IMG/VR virus record: IMGVR_UViG_3300033143_004261
Location: 1-26,332 of that record
Source: a virus
Strand: one strand, 5' to 3'
Length of the DNA stretch: 26,332 nt
Both the position numbers and the translations under genes were made by a program. How positions within the stretch are numbered: the first letter of the stretch is position 1; the number at the start of each line of letters is the position of its first letter. Shown piece after piece: positions 14,262 to 21,677 of this stretch. Below the pieces are notes generated by a model. The model made no database searches. It saw only the letters and a list, made by a program, of their open reading frames with translations, and was not told the DNA's origin.

Positions 14262-16063
14262 TCTCGAAAAAAGCCGATTACGATGCGGGAACATATGACG
14301 ATACAATGTCAGAAGAGGTGCCCGGAATCATACCACCTGATTGCTTAAGTTTGGCAGTGACTAGCGAAGCATCCTTCTCCACAGATGACCCACCTTTAGT
14401 TGGTGCACCATTGGTAGAAGTACCAAGTATCGACAATCTTGAAGCTGGACAATCATTCCTTGTAACTACTCCACTATCAGTTTTTGCAATTGAAGCTTAT
14501 TTTACTACTTTGGGTGAAGTGTCTGGCGATCCAGTTATGTATGTAACGATAGTCGCAGATGATGCTGGCAATCCTGATACTACTATTATTGCAGAGAGCG
14601 TTCACCGAACGATTCCCATAGAGGAGGGAACAATAGGTTGGAAGGGGCCAGCGCCTAGTGGGTCCGCTGCATTCTTCTCAAATCAAACTATTATCAACAT
14701 TCAAGACTTTGCAACGCACGACGGGACGATTGATGAAGTCACTTTCGAAATGCACAGCGAACCCGCCGGGGCGGGAATCGTTGCCATATATCGAAATATT
14801 GGCGGAACCCAATATCAGAAAATAGACGAGGCGGCCATCGATGTGCCACCAGGATCTGGTATTCACACCGTATCTTTATCAAAAACGCTTTCGGTGTTAG
14901 TTGGCGATGCAATTGCCTTCTACACGCCAACTCTAGGTCTTATGTCACAACATACTGGACACCCGGGCGCTGTCCATGCAGGAAGTCCTCCGGCCATCTT
15001 TGACGCTTCAAGCTCCGGAAACGGGCCTGTTGTTGGGGCAGACATTACTACAGTCGTCCCCGAAACATTTAGTTTCACGACCCCTGCTTCATTGGCTCCT
15101 GGCACATATTGGGCCGTGTTTCAGTCCGAATCCGGAACTCCTGGGGGCAATTTAAGAAGTATAAGAACAAGAACACCCTCAGCATATACAGGTGGTCATC
15201 TTGCTTTTAGAACAAATACGGACCCTTCGTGGTTTCATTACCCCAATCACGATTTAACTATTATCGTACATGTGACTGCTTTCTACGACTTTGGTAGCTG
15301 GAGGAGCAATCTGCGCGACACACCAGCTGCGGTAGAAGTTATTAACTATGATTTTGATATAAACATAGGAAGTGGCGACGCCAATAATTATATAAACAAA
15401 ATCGATATAATTCGCGCTGAAGATATGGTTGTAGTTGGCAGTTATACAATACCAATCGAAGTGAGCACACTTCTTACTCCTACCGACTTTGGAATGACAG
15501 AAATTCCAAATTTCAACTGGTATTTCGATGTGAGTATCATCGGTGATATGACGAAAAGTATTCAGCTTAACTCGATAACAACTAATTATGAACCGATGGG
15601 TCTCTATAATGCAGTGTTGCTTGATCTCAAACGTGCAGTTGAAGCTGAATTTCCGGGGTTCAATATTGAAGTTGCAGGAAATACCGTGCCAAAACGTGAC
15701 GAGGATCAACCATATATCTATATTGTACCACTCAATATCGTAACTACTTTCAACCCAATTGGGCACGAAGTTGCAATAGGACACGGTGAAGGCCAGTCAT
15801 GGAATTTTATTATTGCAATAATAGCCAGACGTGATATCTTTATGAATGGGGAGAGCGGAGCAGAAATGATTCGTACAATCAGTGAGCATGTCTACGAATT
15901 TCTCAGAAATGCCGAAGAAGATTTAGACAAGATTTTTCTCGAAGTAGAACACAATATACGTTATCTTTCTGTAGGTAACTTGACAGGGACGCTCTACGAT
16001 TCAGATACGGAAGAATATAGAATAGATGTTGATTTCAGTGTGGAATTTAATATTACGAGATAA
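14249..16063 (+). CDS. Multidomain virion protein with inserted module and tail-terminator-like end
   Basis: 604 residues from ATG 14249, placed after GAGGAGG as in the first copy. It is a paralogue of the protein at 11635: same N-terminal motif (KADYDAGTYDDTMSEEVPG), first beta domain (VMYVTIVADDAGNPDTT ... GTYWAVFQSESGTP), second beta domain (NYINKIDIIR, SYTIPI, LTPTDFG) and terminator-like domain (LYNAVLLDLKRAVEAEFPGF, DQPYIYIVPL, AEMIRTISEHVYEFL). Two differences stand out. A module of about 146 residues (TIGWKGPA ... SSSGNGPVVGADI, 14624-15061) splits the first beta domain. The protein also ends at FNITR, where the first copy runs on into a lectin domain. Probably a virion component near the head-tail joint or tail surface. 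Confidence 0.68.
   Translation: MADIISKKADYDAGTYDDTMSEEVPGIIPPDCLSLAVTSEASFSTDDPPLVGAPLVEVPSIDNLEAGQSFLVTTPLSVFAIEAYFTTLGEVSGDPVMYVTIVADDAGNPDTTIIAESVHRTIPIEEGTIGWKGPAPSGSAAFFSNQTIINIQDFATHDGTIDEVTFEMHSEPAGAGIVAIYRNIGGTQYQKIDEAAIDVPPGSGIHTVSLSKTLSVLVGDAIAFYTPTLGLMSQHTGHPGAVHAGSPPAIFDASSSGNGPVVGADITTVVPETFSFTTPASLAPGTYWAVFQSESGTPGGNLRSIRTRTPSAYTGGHLAFRTNTDPSWFHYPNHDLTIIVHVTAFYDFGSWRSNLRDTPAAVEVINYDFDINIGSGDANNYINKIDIIRAEDMVVVGSYTIPIEVSTLLTPTDFGMTEIPNFNWYFDVSIIGDMTKSIQLNSITTNYEPMGLYNAVLLDLKRAVEAEFPGFNIEVAGNTVPKRDEDQPYIYIVPLNIVTTFNPIGHEVAIGHGEGQSWNFIIAIIARRDIFMNGESGAEMIRTISEHVYEFLRNAEEDLDKIFLEVEHNIRYLSVGNLTGTLYDSDTEEYRIDVDFSVEFNITR
14624..15061 (+). repeat. Inserted protein module, copy B (in the 14249 gene)
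   Basis: In-frame segment of about 146 codons splitting the first beta domain of the multidomain protein. It begins TIGWKGPA, then 'TIDEVTFEMHS', 'IVAIYRNIGGT', VSLSKTLSVLVGDAIAFYTP and SSSGNGPVVGADI. The host protein resumes at ETFSFTTPASLAPGTYW, which aligns with the uninterrupted paralogue (AFRIFNFPPVSLTPNIYW). Confidence 0.7.
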
Positions 16064-16080
16064 TCAGAGGAGGTTAAATA

Positions 16081-16428
16081 ATGAATGGTGATGATCAAAA
16101 GTTCTTTACGAAGCTCTTTGTAGACCAAGCTAAGATTCTTGGTCGCTTGGAAATAGGACAAGAAGCCCTTAAAGAAGATGTTGTCGAAGTAAAGGACAAT
16201 GTTAAGAAAATGAAGAAGAAGATTGAAGACGAATGCATGCCAAAAACCCAAGTTGAAGAATTTGTTGGTTCTGCTTTGTCCAATCATTATATCAAGGAGC
16301 ACGATCCAGAAAAACGTCTCGGTCATGCACTATTAACCAATAAGGAAAAGATTTGGAGAGTTGGACTTATTGTACTTTCTATTTTCCTTACTTTATTGGG
16401 TGTTAGTGCAGCCGCAGGGGGTTTTTGA
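16081..16428 (+). CDS. Coiled-coil protein with C-terminal membrane segment, holin-associated type
   Basis: 115 residues with AGAGGAGG upstream of ATG 16081. Residues about 25-60 are a charged helix (EALKEDVVEVKDNVKKMKKK) with coiled-coil character. Residues about 90-110 (VGLIVLSIFLTLLGVSAAAG) form one membrane segment close to the C-terminus. This layout, an N-terminal cytoplasmic coiled coil followed by a single anchor, is that of XhlA-type hemolysin/holin helpers of bacterial phages. The next gene is also a membrane protein, which supports a lysis pair. A membrane-anchored virion or entry protein is an alternative. The position among structural genes, away from any visible lysin, is unusual. 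Confidence 0.6.
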   Translation: MNGDDQKFFTKLFVDQAKILGRLEIGQEALKEDVVEVKDNVKKMKKKIEDECMPKTQVEEFVGSALSNHYIKEHDPEKRLGHALLTNKEKIWRVGLIVLSIFLTLLGVSAAAGGF

Positions 16429-16440
16429 GGAGGTTTAAAA

Positions 16441-16800
16441 ATGTATGAATCTTTAATAGTAGCAATAATCATCGCAATTATTGGCGGTGTTCTGAACATA
16501 TTATACGAGAAAATGTATGCAGACAAAAACTTTGCATTAACAAAACAACTATTGCTAAATAGACTTGGGACAGCGGCTGTAGCTGGTGCTCTCGTATTCT
16601 ATGGACTTGCGGATGCAGCCACCACAAACTTTGATGTTGTTGCATTGGCTCAGAATTTTGGACTAACCAAAGTAGCAGATTTCATTGCTTATGGCGTGCC
16701 ATTTGTTGCCAGTGGTTACTTTGCTGATGACGTAATCGATGTCGCAGTAAAGAAAATCAAAAGTAATATAAAGGAGAAACTCCATGGTGATAAGATATAG
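16441..16800 (+). CDS. Membrane protein, putative holin
   Basis: 119 residues with GAGGAGG before ATG 16441. Three hydrophobic stretches are visible: about 4-18 (SLIVAIIIAIIGGVL), 43-61 (GTAAVAGALVFYGLADAAT) and a weaker one at about 84-103 (YGVPFVASGYFADDVIDVAV). A basic tail (KKIKSNIKEKLHGDK) follows. Size, number of segments and the charged C-terminus fit small phage holins, and it follows a holin-helper-like gene by 12 bases. No specific holin family is recognised, and no endolysin lies in the window, so the call stays tentative. Confidence 0.55.
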   Translation: MYESLIVAIIIAIIGGVLNILYEKMYADKNFALTKQLLLNRLGTAAVAGALVFYGLADAATTNFDVVALAQNFGLTKVADFIAYGVPFVASGYFADDVIDVAVKKIKSNIKEKLHGDKI

Positions 16801-17841
16801 GTGATAAAAATGGAAGCAGAAATTCAAATAGATGATGTGTATAGCTTCTTTTCGTGGCAATTTCATGCCGACAGCTTACAGACTCTCGATGTAAATGCCG
16901 TGCCTCAGTTCGCAGTTGGTTCAGGAACGTGGACGCTAATAAATGCACAGAGTGAACTAGCAACCGAAAATGATGGCAATTTTGTTGGTGCTTCGGGTGA
17001 TTCGCCTGGGTTCTATGGCTTTGTTGGAACTCTATTTGAACTCGCCTATCCAACGGGGTTATATCAAAAGATGCAGCTCGATTATCAGATCGAATACTAT
17101 ACTGAAGATGGAACTGGTGGTTATGCACGGCTCTATATATACAATGCGACAACTGGTTTATGGGAAGAACTGGGCACACAAACATATCCAAATTCACCAG
17201 GCTTCTTAATCAATCAAATTATATTCAGTCCAAGTGAAGACCTGAGAATTAATTATACATTCGGTGGAAAGCTTTATATACTTGCATTTAACCCAGAAGC
17301 TTCAACACCAGGTGCGACACCGGATACAAACCATTTGAACTTTGAATATTTCAAGGCAACATTTGATAGCGTTGATGTAGACTCAACACAGGCTTTTATT
17401 GCTGCGACGGCCAACAAAGTTCGCGTGATCACAGGTTTCAAAGATGAAGATGTGCTTCCAGAAAGTGACATTCTTACAATCATCGACGTTGCAATGGATG
17501 ATATTATAACAAGAATAGATGACGATCTTTCGCTTCTTAATGCATATCATATCAAAGCAGTATTATACTTTGCCTGCTATCTTGTAATGGTTGCGGTTTA
17601 TGGGCCTGGAATCAAATCGTATAGGCAAGACAAGAACTATGTAACGTTTGGTGATCCGTATGCGCAGAAGAGAGGTTCATGGTTCTTACAACAGTATGAA
17701 GATGCTATAAGAAAATCAGGGCTAATCATCACAAAAAGCGAGTACGACTTACGCAATTATTTCCCACCTGAGGATTACCCGATAGAAGACATGAAACAGG
17801 AGCCAGATACATATGACAGTCCCGCTTTCTCAAATAGTTAG
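16801..17841 (+). CDS. Head-tail adaptor with extra N-terminal beta-sandwich domain
   Basis: About 343-346 residues. GTG 16801 and ATG 16810 are both possible; the site TAGGTGAT fits ATG 16810 better. The N-terminal part (about 1-185) is beta-rich (TGLYQKMQLDYQIEYYTEDG, ARLYIYNATTGLWEELG, KLYILAFNPEAS) and resembles a carbohydrate-binding or virion-surface jelly roll. The C-terminal part (about 195-320) is helical, with KVRVITGFKDEDVLPESDIL, IIDVAMDDIITRIDDDL and 'AVLYFACYLVMVAVYG'. That is the pattern of gp6/gp15-type connectors that bind under the portal. The fusion is unusual because such adaptors are normally only about 100-150 residues. It overlaps the next gene by 29 bases. Confidence 0.62.
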   Translation: MIKMEAEIQIDDVYSFFSWQFHADSLQTLDVNAVPQFAVGSGTWTLINAQSELATENDGNFVGASGDSPGFYGFVGTLFELAYPTGLYQKMQLDYQIEYYTEDGTGGYARLYIYNATTGLWEELGTQTYPNSPGFLINQIIFSPSEDLRINYTFGGKLYILAFNPEASTPGATPDTNHLNFEYFKATFDSVDVDSTQAFIAATANKVRVITGFKDEDVLPESDILTIIDVAMDDIITRIDDDLSLLNAYHIKAVLYFACYLVMVAVYGPGIKSYRQDKNYVTFGDPYAQKRGSWFLQQYEDAIRKSGLIITKSEYDLRNYFPPEDYPIEDMKQEPDTYDSPAFSNS

Positions 17842-18391
17842 GTCATTTCTGACCATGGATTGTGCCGATTGGTTCATTTGGAGAATTGTAGGTGAACCAG
17901 TGAGGAGTGAGTTAGATAGTCCTATCGCACCACCTATAACCGCTGATGTTAAGTTCGCTGCTAATCTTGTCATTGATAATGTCGATGACAAATATGAGAT
18001 AGATGCACGAAGATCACGAAGTTCGCCGGGAACAATAACTTTACACGCAGACCCGAGAATACCAAAGCGGAATTCTGAGAGAGCATTCACGGCTGGCGAT
18101 GAAGTGTTTCGCTACGGGAGCACAACATTTAAATACGATGACACCATATATATACCAGCAGCCGCACAAAACATTGAAATAATCGTTAGTTATAACAATG
18201 TCCGCGACATATTGCTAGGCAGTGACTTTACCTATGATACAATATCTGGTCTAGTAACTATTACTAAAGTTATACCAGACAACTCAGTTATTGCGTGCAG
18301 TTATTGGTATGATAAGTACTATATAGAGGATATTAATAACTATGGTCGTGCTTACGTTGAGTTGATTCTTAATAAAGTCTCAAAGACATAG
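17813..18391 (+). CDS. Neck-region virion protein, unknown
   Basis: 192 residues starting inside the previous gene; AGGAG at 17798-17802 is ten bases upstream, a somewhat long spacing. The N-terminal 35 residues are helical (QIVRSFLTMDCADWFIWRIV). The rest is beta-rich, with LLGSDFTYDTISGLVTITKV followed by ACSYWYDKYY, a 'GtDYt-d---G-itlt' motif frequent in phage structural beta domains. Its place between adaptor and the next neck gene suggests a head-tail stopper or related connector. No family is recognised with confidence. Confidence 0.55.
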   Translation: MTVPLSQIVRSFLTMDCADWFIWRIVGEPVRSELDSPIAPPITADVKFAANLVIDNVDDKYEIDARRSRSSPGTITLHADPRIPKRNSERAFTAGDEVFRYGSTTFKYDDTIYIPAAAQNIEIIVSYNNVRDILLGSDFTYDTISGLVTITKVIPDNSVIACSYWYDKYYIEDINNYGRAYVELILNKVSKT

Positions 18392-18402
18392 AGGTATAGA
18401 TA

Positions 18403-19560
18403 ATGGCAGCGCCACCACATTATGGAAGTTATGGGTATTGGAACCAGACCGCAAAGCACAAAAAATATTTTTCAATATTAACAGTGCATAGAGCACCCCA
18501 AACACAAATTCGTGTCGTGGCTAATCCAAGAGATCTTCGATCGATGGGTCAACTATTTAATAAAATGTCGCAAAGATACGTTGATATTGTATGGAAAATC
18601 TGGGCGAATGCTGTCCCCGAATTATACAAAGAAGCTGGTAGACTAGCATATGCATCTGGTGTTCCATGGGAAGTTGTGGGACCATTTGCCAAACCTACAG
18701 TTGTTCCAGCTTCAGCAATGAAAGTGGGCCCTGATGTCATGGGGGGTGCGAGTGCTTTTGGTGGTCCTACTCGAATAGGGCTCCCAGTTACAGGCTCACA
18801 AGCTCAAATGGTAGGGCAGAAATGGCCTTATCAAACGAAACCCGGAAAAGCTCCAATAGGATTTGGATTTAAAACGCCTGGTATAATGGGTGATATATTT
18901 ACGACTGTTAAATATAATTACATGAGTGGTAAATATCAAACTGCTGGGAAACCAAATGCCCCAACATGGGCTATACCACAAGCACCTGCCCCAGGACATC
19001 CATGGGGGGCTTCACCTTGGATGAATGAAAGAACATGGGCGGTGCATGGTGGTGCTCAATACCCACCCGAGAGATGGCTATGGCGTGAAGAACTTGGACT
19101 GGCAGGAAAGCAAACGGCAGGTGCAGTTGTGAGAGCAATGGAAAACATCCCACCAACAGCAATTTGGCCAGCACCACCATATACAGCATATCGTAGAAGT
19201 GGTTATGTGATAGCTCAAGGCAAGAAGATTGGGATTCATTGGATTCCTCCATCAAATCTTGGCATGACTAGAGAAATTAAAGACAATCTTGAAAACAGTG
19301 CTTGGGATGAAGACACGCAATTCCTACCAGGGCCTGGTATCATGCCTAAGTTCTTCTTGAAAGCCGCAACTGTTTTGACAGGTCAAAGAGTTGCACATAG
19401 ATGCGTCTTGACACTCGCTAAATTATACCAACAAATGGGCGATCACGATCGACGCATGTTCAGCGGGGCACTGAAACAAATGCCAATGACTTCATTGGTT
19501 AAATTCGAGAAACTTCCACCTCAAGATACAGGTTGGATAGCAGAACTATCCAATAAATAA
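18403..19560 (+). CDS. Neck or minor virion protein, possibly HK97 gp10-like
   Basis: 385 residues with AGAGGTA before ATG 18403. The N-terminal 90 residues are helical (MGQLFNKMSQRYVDIVWKIW), and a helical block near the end reads FLKAATVLTGQRVAHRCVLT. Between them lies a long stretch rich in Pro, Gly, Trp and Ala (for example APAPGHPWGASPWMNERTW). A segment 'PPYTAYRRSGYVIAQGKKIG' recalls the 'TG-LR-SI' turn of gp10-type neck proteins, which normally precede the tail terminator and tube genes. Length is well above that family's usual 130-170 residues, because of the Pro/Gly-rich middle. The assignment is weak; the gene itself is secure. Confidence 0.5.
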   Translation: MAAPPHYGSYGYWNQTAKHKKYFSILTVHRAPQTQIRVVANPRDLRSMGQLFNKMSQRYVDIVWKIWANAVPELYKEAGRLAYASGVPWEVVGPFAKPTVVPASAMKVGPDVMGGASAFGGPTRIGLPVTGSQAQMVGQKWPYQTKPGKAPIGFGFKTPGIMGDIFTTVKYNYMSGKYQTAGKPNAPTWAIPQAPAPGHPWGASPWMNERTWAVHGGAQYPPERWLWREELGLAGKQTAGAVVRAMENIPPTAIWPAPPYTAYRRSGYVIAQGKKIGIHWIPPSNLGMTREIKDNLENSAWDEDTQFLPGPGIMPKFFLKAATVLTGQRVAHRCVLTLAKLYQQMGDHDRRMFSGALKQMPMTSLVKFEKLPPQDTGWIAELSNK

Positions 19561-19586
19561 TAAATACATTTAAAGGAGTGATTAAA

Positions 19587-19889
19587 ATGGCAGATTATTT
19601 AAGTGGTACAACAACAAAACTATTTTTCGCTGGCCTCGAAGTCGGTGAAGTAACTGGTTTCACCAAGGAGCCAACAATAACATGGTCTGAAAATGATTTC
19701 ATGGGCACACCAGTTGGCAAATGTTTGCTCTGGCTCTTGGTTATACATACTATAATACAACCGATGATATCGAGAGTTTTCAGAGTGGGGACGCGAATCC
19801 AGATATTCTTTGGAGAAAAATTGAATATTTTGATTTGCCCTATAACGATACCAGCCCTATGTCTATTGATACAGGAGCATTGCCTGTAG
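19587..19889 (+). CDS. Tail-tube-like protein, N-terminal part before frameshift
   Basis: Starts at ATG 19587 after AAAGGAGTGATTAAA, the same leader type as the two following genes. Residues 1-46 (MADYLSGTTTKLFFAGLEVG ... MGTPVGK) read like the start of a tail-tube protein. After the triplet AAA at 19719-19721 the frame becomes low quality (LLWLLVIHTIIQPMISRV) and runs to a stop at 19889. The good protein sequence continues in the -1 frame (next entry). One extra A at that run would give GK then MFALALGYTYYN without a break. This is therefore one gene split by a single missing base, real or from sequencing. Confidence 0.6.
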   Translation: MADYLSGTTTKLFFAGLEVGEVTGFTKEPTITWSENDFMGTPVGKCLLWLLVIHTIIQPMISRVFRVGTRIQIFFGEKLNILICPITIPALCLLIQEHCL

Positions 19890-20401
19890 AGGTAGCACGA
19901 TTCATTGGGAGAATGCCTGAGCTTGAGCATGTTAAGCTTCGTATGAGAGATGGCGGGGGCATTACGGGTATATTGACATTTCAAATTATTGGCAGTGTAT
20001 CGGGCGTAATAGCTTCCGTGAATTATGATACAGCTGGTCTTACTGGGAGTTTCGCATGGATAACTCTTGCACCGACGACTTCCGACGTTGTTCTCGAAGA
20101 GGAATGCACAATAAGTTTGGTTGGTACGACGGGCTCGGGAACACTAGATGTATCCAAAAGCCTTAAATACAGTGCCACACCTAATATAAGGGGAGCATTC
20201 GTAGCAGGATTCAAATCAAATGCTTTCGATGAAGGATTTGAAATAAGAGTCTATCATGCTGGACTCGAAGGAGAACTTAAGTATATCGAGAAGTTCACTG
20301 GTGTAATATTCCATAGAAGTGGGATAGAAATAGCACCAAATGAACTGACATCGAGTTCGCTCGAATGGTACGCTTCAGGATATCTAATATATAAAACTTA
20401 A
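19721..20401 (+). CDS. Tail-tube-like protein with extra beta domain, main part after frameshift
   Basis: The frame is open from 19697; ATG 19721 has no ribosome site, so this is best read as the continuation of the gene starting at 19587 (about 271 residues joined). The part to about residue 135 (YFDLPYNDTSPMSIDTGALP, 'RFIGRMPELEHVKLRMRDGG', then 'VVLEEECTISLVGT') looks like an inserted beta domain. The end, FTGVIFHRSGIEIAPNELTS then 'LEWYASGYLIY', matches the end of the next gene (SCGMEIAPAAITNRTIEFMG then 'HGYLY'). The two are therefore paralogous tube proteins. If the frameshift is real, the virus may rely on the second gene; if it is an error, the tail may use two tube proteins. Confidence 0.65.
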   Translation: MFALALGYTYYNTTDDIESFQSGDANPDILWRKIEYFDLPYNDTSPMSIDTGALPVEVARFIGRMPELEHVKLRMRDGGGITGILTFQIIGSVSGVIASVNYDTAGLTGSFAWITLAPTTSDVVLEEECTISLVGTTGSGTLDVSKSLKYSATPNIRGAFVAGFKSNAFDEGFEIRVYHAGLEGELKYIEKFTGVIFHRSGIEIAPNELTSSSLEWYASGYLIYKT

Positions 20402-20418
20402 CTAAGGAGTGATGAAAA

Positions 20419-21159
20419 ATGGGCAAATATTTGAAAGGCACAGAAACGTGGGCCTATATAAGGCTTATGAACGACGAATATGGGATTCTAGTTAAAGATG
20501 ATCTCAGTGTACGCTCCGTTTTTGATGATACAGGAACATGGAAAATGTACGACAAGGATGGCAACGAGGACACATCTGGTGTTCCAATACAAGGAGATAT
20601 ACCAGGTCTCATCTTTATTAACCCAGCAGTCAATGGGCTAACAGGTTGGGCCTCGAACCCATCACTGGAACCTATTCTCGAGGTTAGTGATCTAGGACCA
20701 GATCTCGGAATACAGTGGGATGAATTTGATGCTATCGGCACAGTTTCCAAACAGTATATCCCGATACGGAAAGAACTGACTCTGAGTTTTACTCAGAAAG
20801 CAGCCGACGCAAAATGGGAAGTTATGCTTTTTGGTGATTACCAAGGGAACTTTGGTCATCATGGTGTGCATCTTGATGGAACAACACCCAAACTATACTG
20901 CTTCGAGGGCAAGAACGCAATTGGCAGTGATATTGGATTCCAAGCGAACATTGTTCTGGGGCAGCAAAGTTCTGGAAACTGGGTTGTTCTCAGAGTGATG
21001 AATATGATTCTGCACTCATGTGGTATGGAAATTGCTCCTGCTGCAATAACAAACAGAACCATTGAATTCATGGGCAATCATGGCTATCTTTATGCTGTTG
21101 CTGATCCATTTGATCCTGCAAACCTAGAGTGGACACCATCCGTTGGTGCGATAGCATAA
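20419..21159 (+). CDS. Major tail tube protein (second tube gene)
   Basis: 246 residues with AAGGAGTGATGAA before ATG 20419. The position (after neck genes, before the tail chaperones and tape measure) and the size fit a major tail protein, which polymerises as hexameric rings into the tube. The sequence is beta-rich with few helices: MGKYLKGTETWAYIRLMNDE at the start, a central 'KELTLSFTQKAADAKWEVML' region typical of tube strands flanking a helix, and an end MEIAPAAITNRTIEFMG. The C-terminus matches the gene before it. A strong terminator begins 20 bases after its stop, as after the capsid gene. Confidence 0.75.
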   Translation: MGKYLKGTETWAYIRLMNDEYGILVKDDLSVRSVFDDTGTWKMYDKDGNEDTSGVPIQGDIPGLIFINPAVNGLTGWASNPSLEPILEVSDLGPDLGIQWDEFDAIGTVSKQYIPIRKELTLSFTQKAADAKWEVMLFGDYQGNFGHHGVHLDGTTPKLYCFEGKNAIGSDIGFQANIVLGQQSSGNWVVLRVMNMILHSCGMEIAPAAITNRTIEFMGNHGYLYAVADPFDPANLEWTPSVGAIA

Positions 21160-21179
21160 ACTGCTTAAAACAAACTAAT

Positions 21180-21210
21180 GCGAGGCTTTTGCCTCGCCCT
21201 TTATTTTTTT
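21180..21210 (+). terminator. Intrinsic terminator after second tube gene
   Basis: GCGAGGC (21180-21186), loop TTTT, GCCTCGC (21191-21197), then CCTTTATTTTTTT. A perfect seven-base-pair stem with a T tail is the bacterial intrinsic type. No obvious promoter lies between it and the next ribosome site (21235), so read-through to the tail chaperone and tape measure genes is likely. Confidence 0.9.
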
Positions 21211-21246
21211 CATTTGTGACCTCGATTCTACTAAAGGAGTGATAAA

Positions 21247-21669
21247 ATGTCAGAACCGAATATTGAAACCGTGGATAAGATGAATTCTAACGAGAATAAT
21301 GTCGAGAATGTCGAAGCCGATTGGGATAGTATTATTGAAGATGCCAAAATAGTAAAGAGTATTACTCTCACATGGGATGGCAAACCTTTAACAGTCTTCT
21401 TCAAAGAACTGATTGGTGCCGAAGACATGGAAATAGATAAGAGAATTGGTAACGATGAAGGTCGTATAATTCTTGAGAAAACATACATGATGATTTTGAA
21501 AGCTAACAAGGGCGACGATTCACCAAGTGATATGACCCGTCCTAAATGGGATAATCTCCCTGCTAGACTGAGAAATCTAATTTGTTTCAAAGTCATTGCT
21601 GAAAATCTTGCGGGGATGAAGCCCGAGGATTTTCAGAATTTGCCCGTAGTCCCAGAGCGAAGTTCTTAA
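21247..21669 (+). CDS. Tail assembly chaperone, first frame (gpG-like)
   Basis: 140 residues from ATG 21247 with AAAGGAGTGATAA upstream. Acidic start (NENNVENVEADWDSIIEDAK), a beta segment (SITLTWDGKPLTVFFKELIG), then helices and a basic stretch; no membrane segment. Place directly between tube and tape measure genes, with a second small frame at its end, is the hallmark of the G/GT-type chaperones that coat the tape measure during tail assembly. The -1 frame is open from 21603 and would join the following frame before the stop at 21669. Confidence 0.75.
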   Translation: MSEPNIETVDKMNSNENNVENVEADWDSIIEDAKIVKSITLTWDGKPLTVFFKELIGAEDMEIDKRIGNDEGRIILEKTYMMILKANKGDDSPSDMTRPKWDNLPARLRNLICFKVIAENLAGMKPEDFQNLPVVPERSS

Positions 21670-21677
21670 GCAAACTC

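Noticed and set aside
15254-15784. 176-residue minus-strand open frame
   Set aside because: Antisense to the conserved domains of the 14249 gene, with no ribosome site and no recognisable domain.
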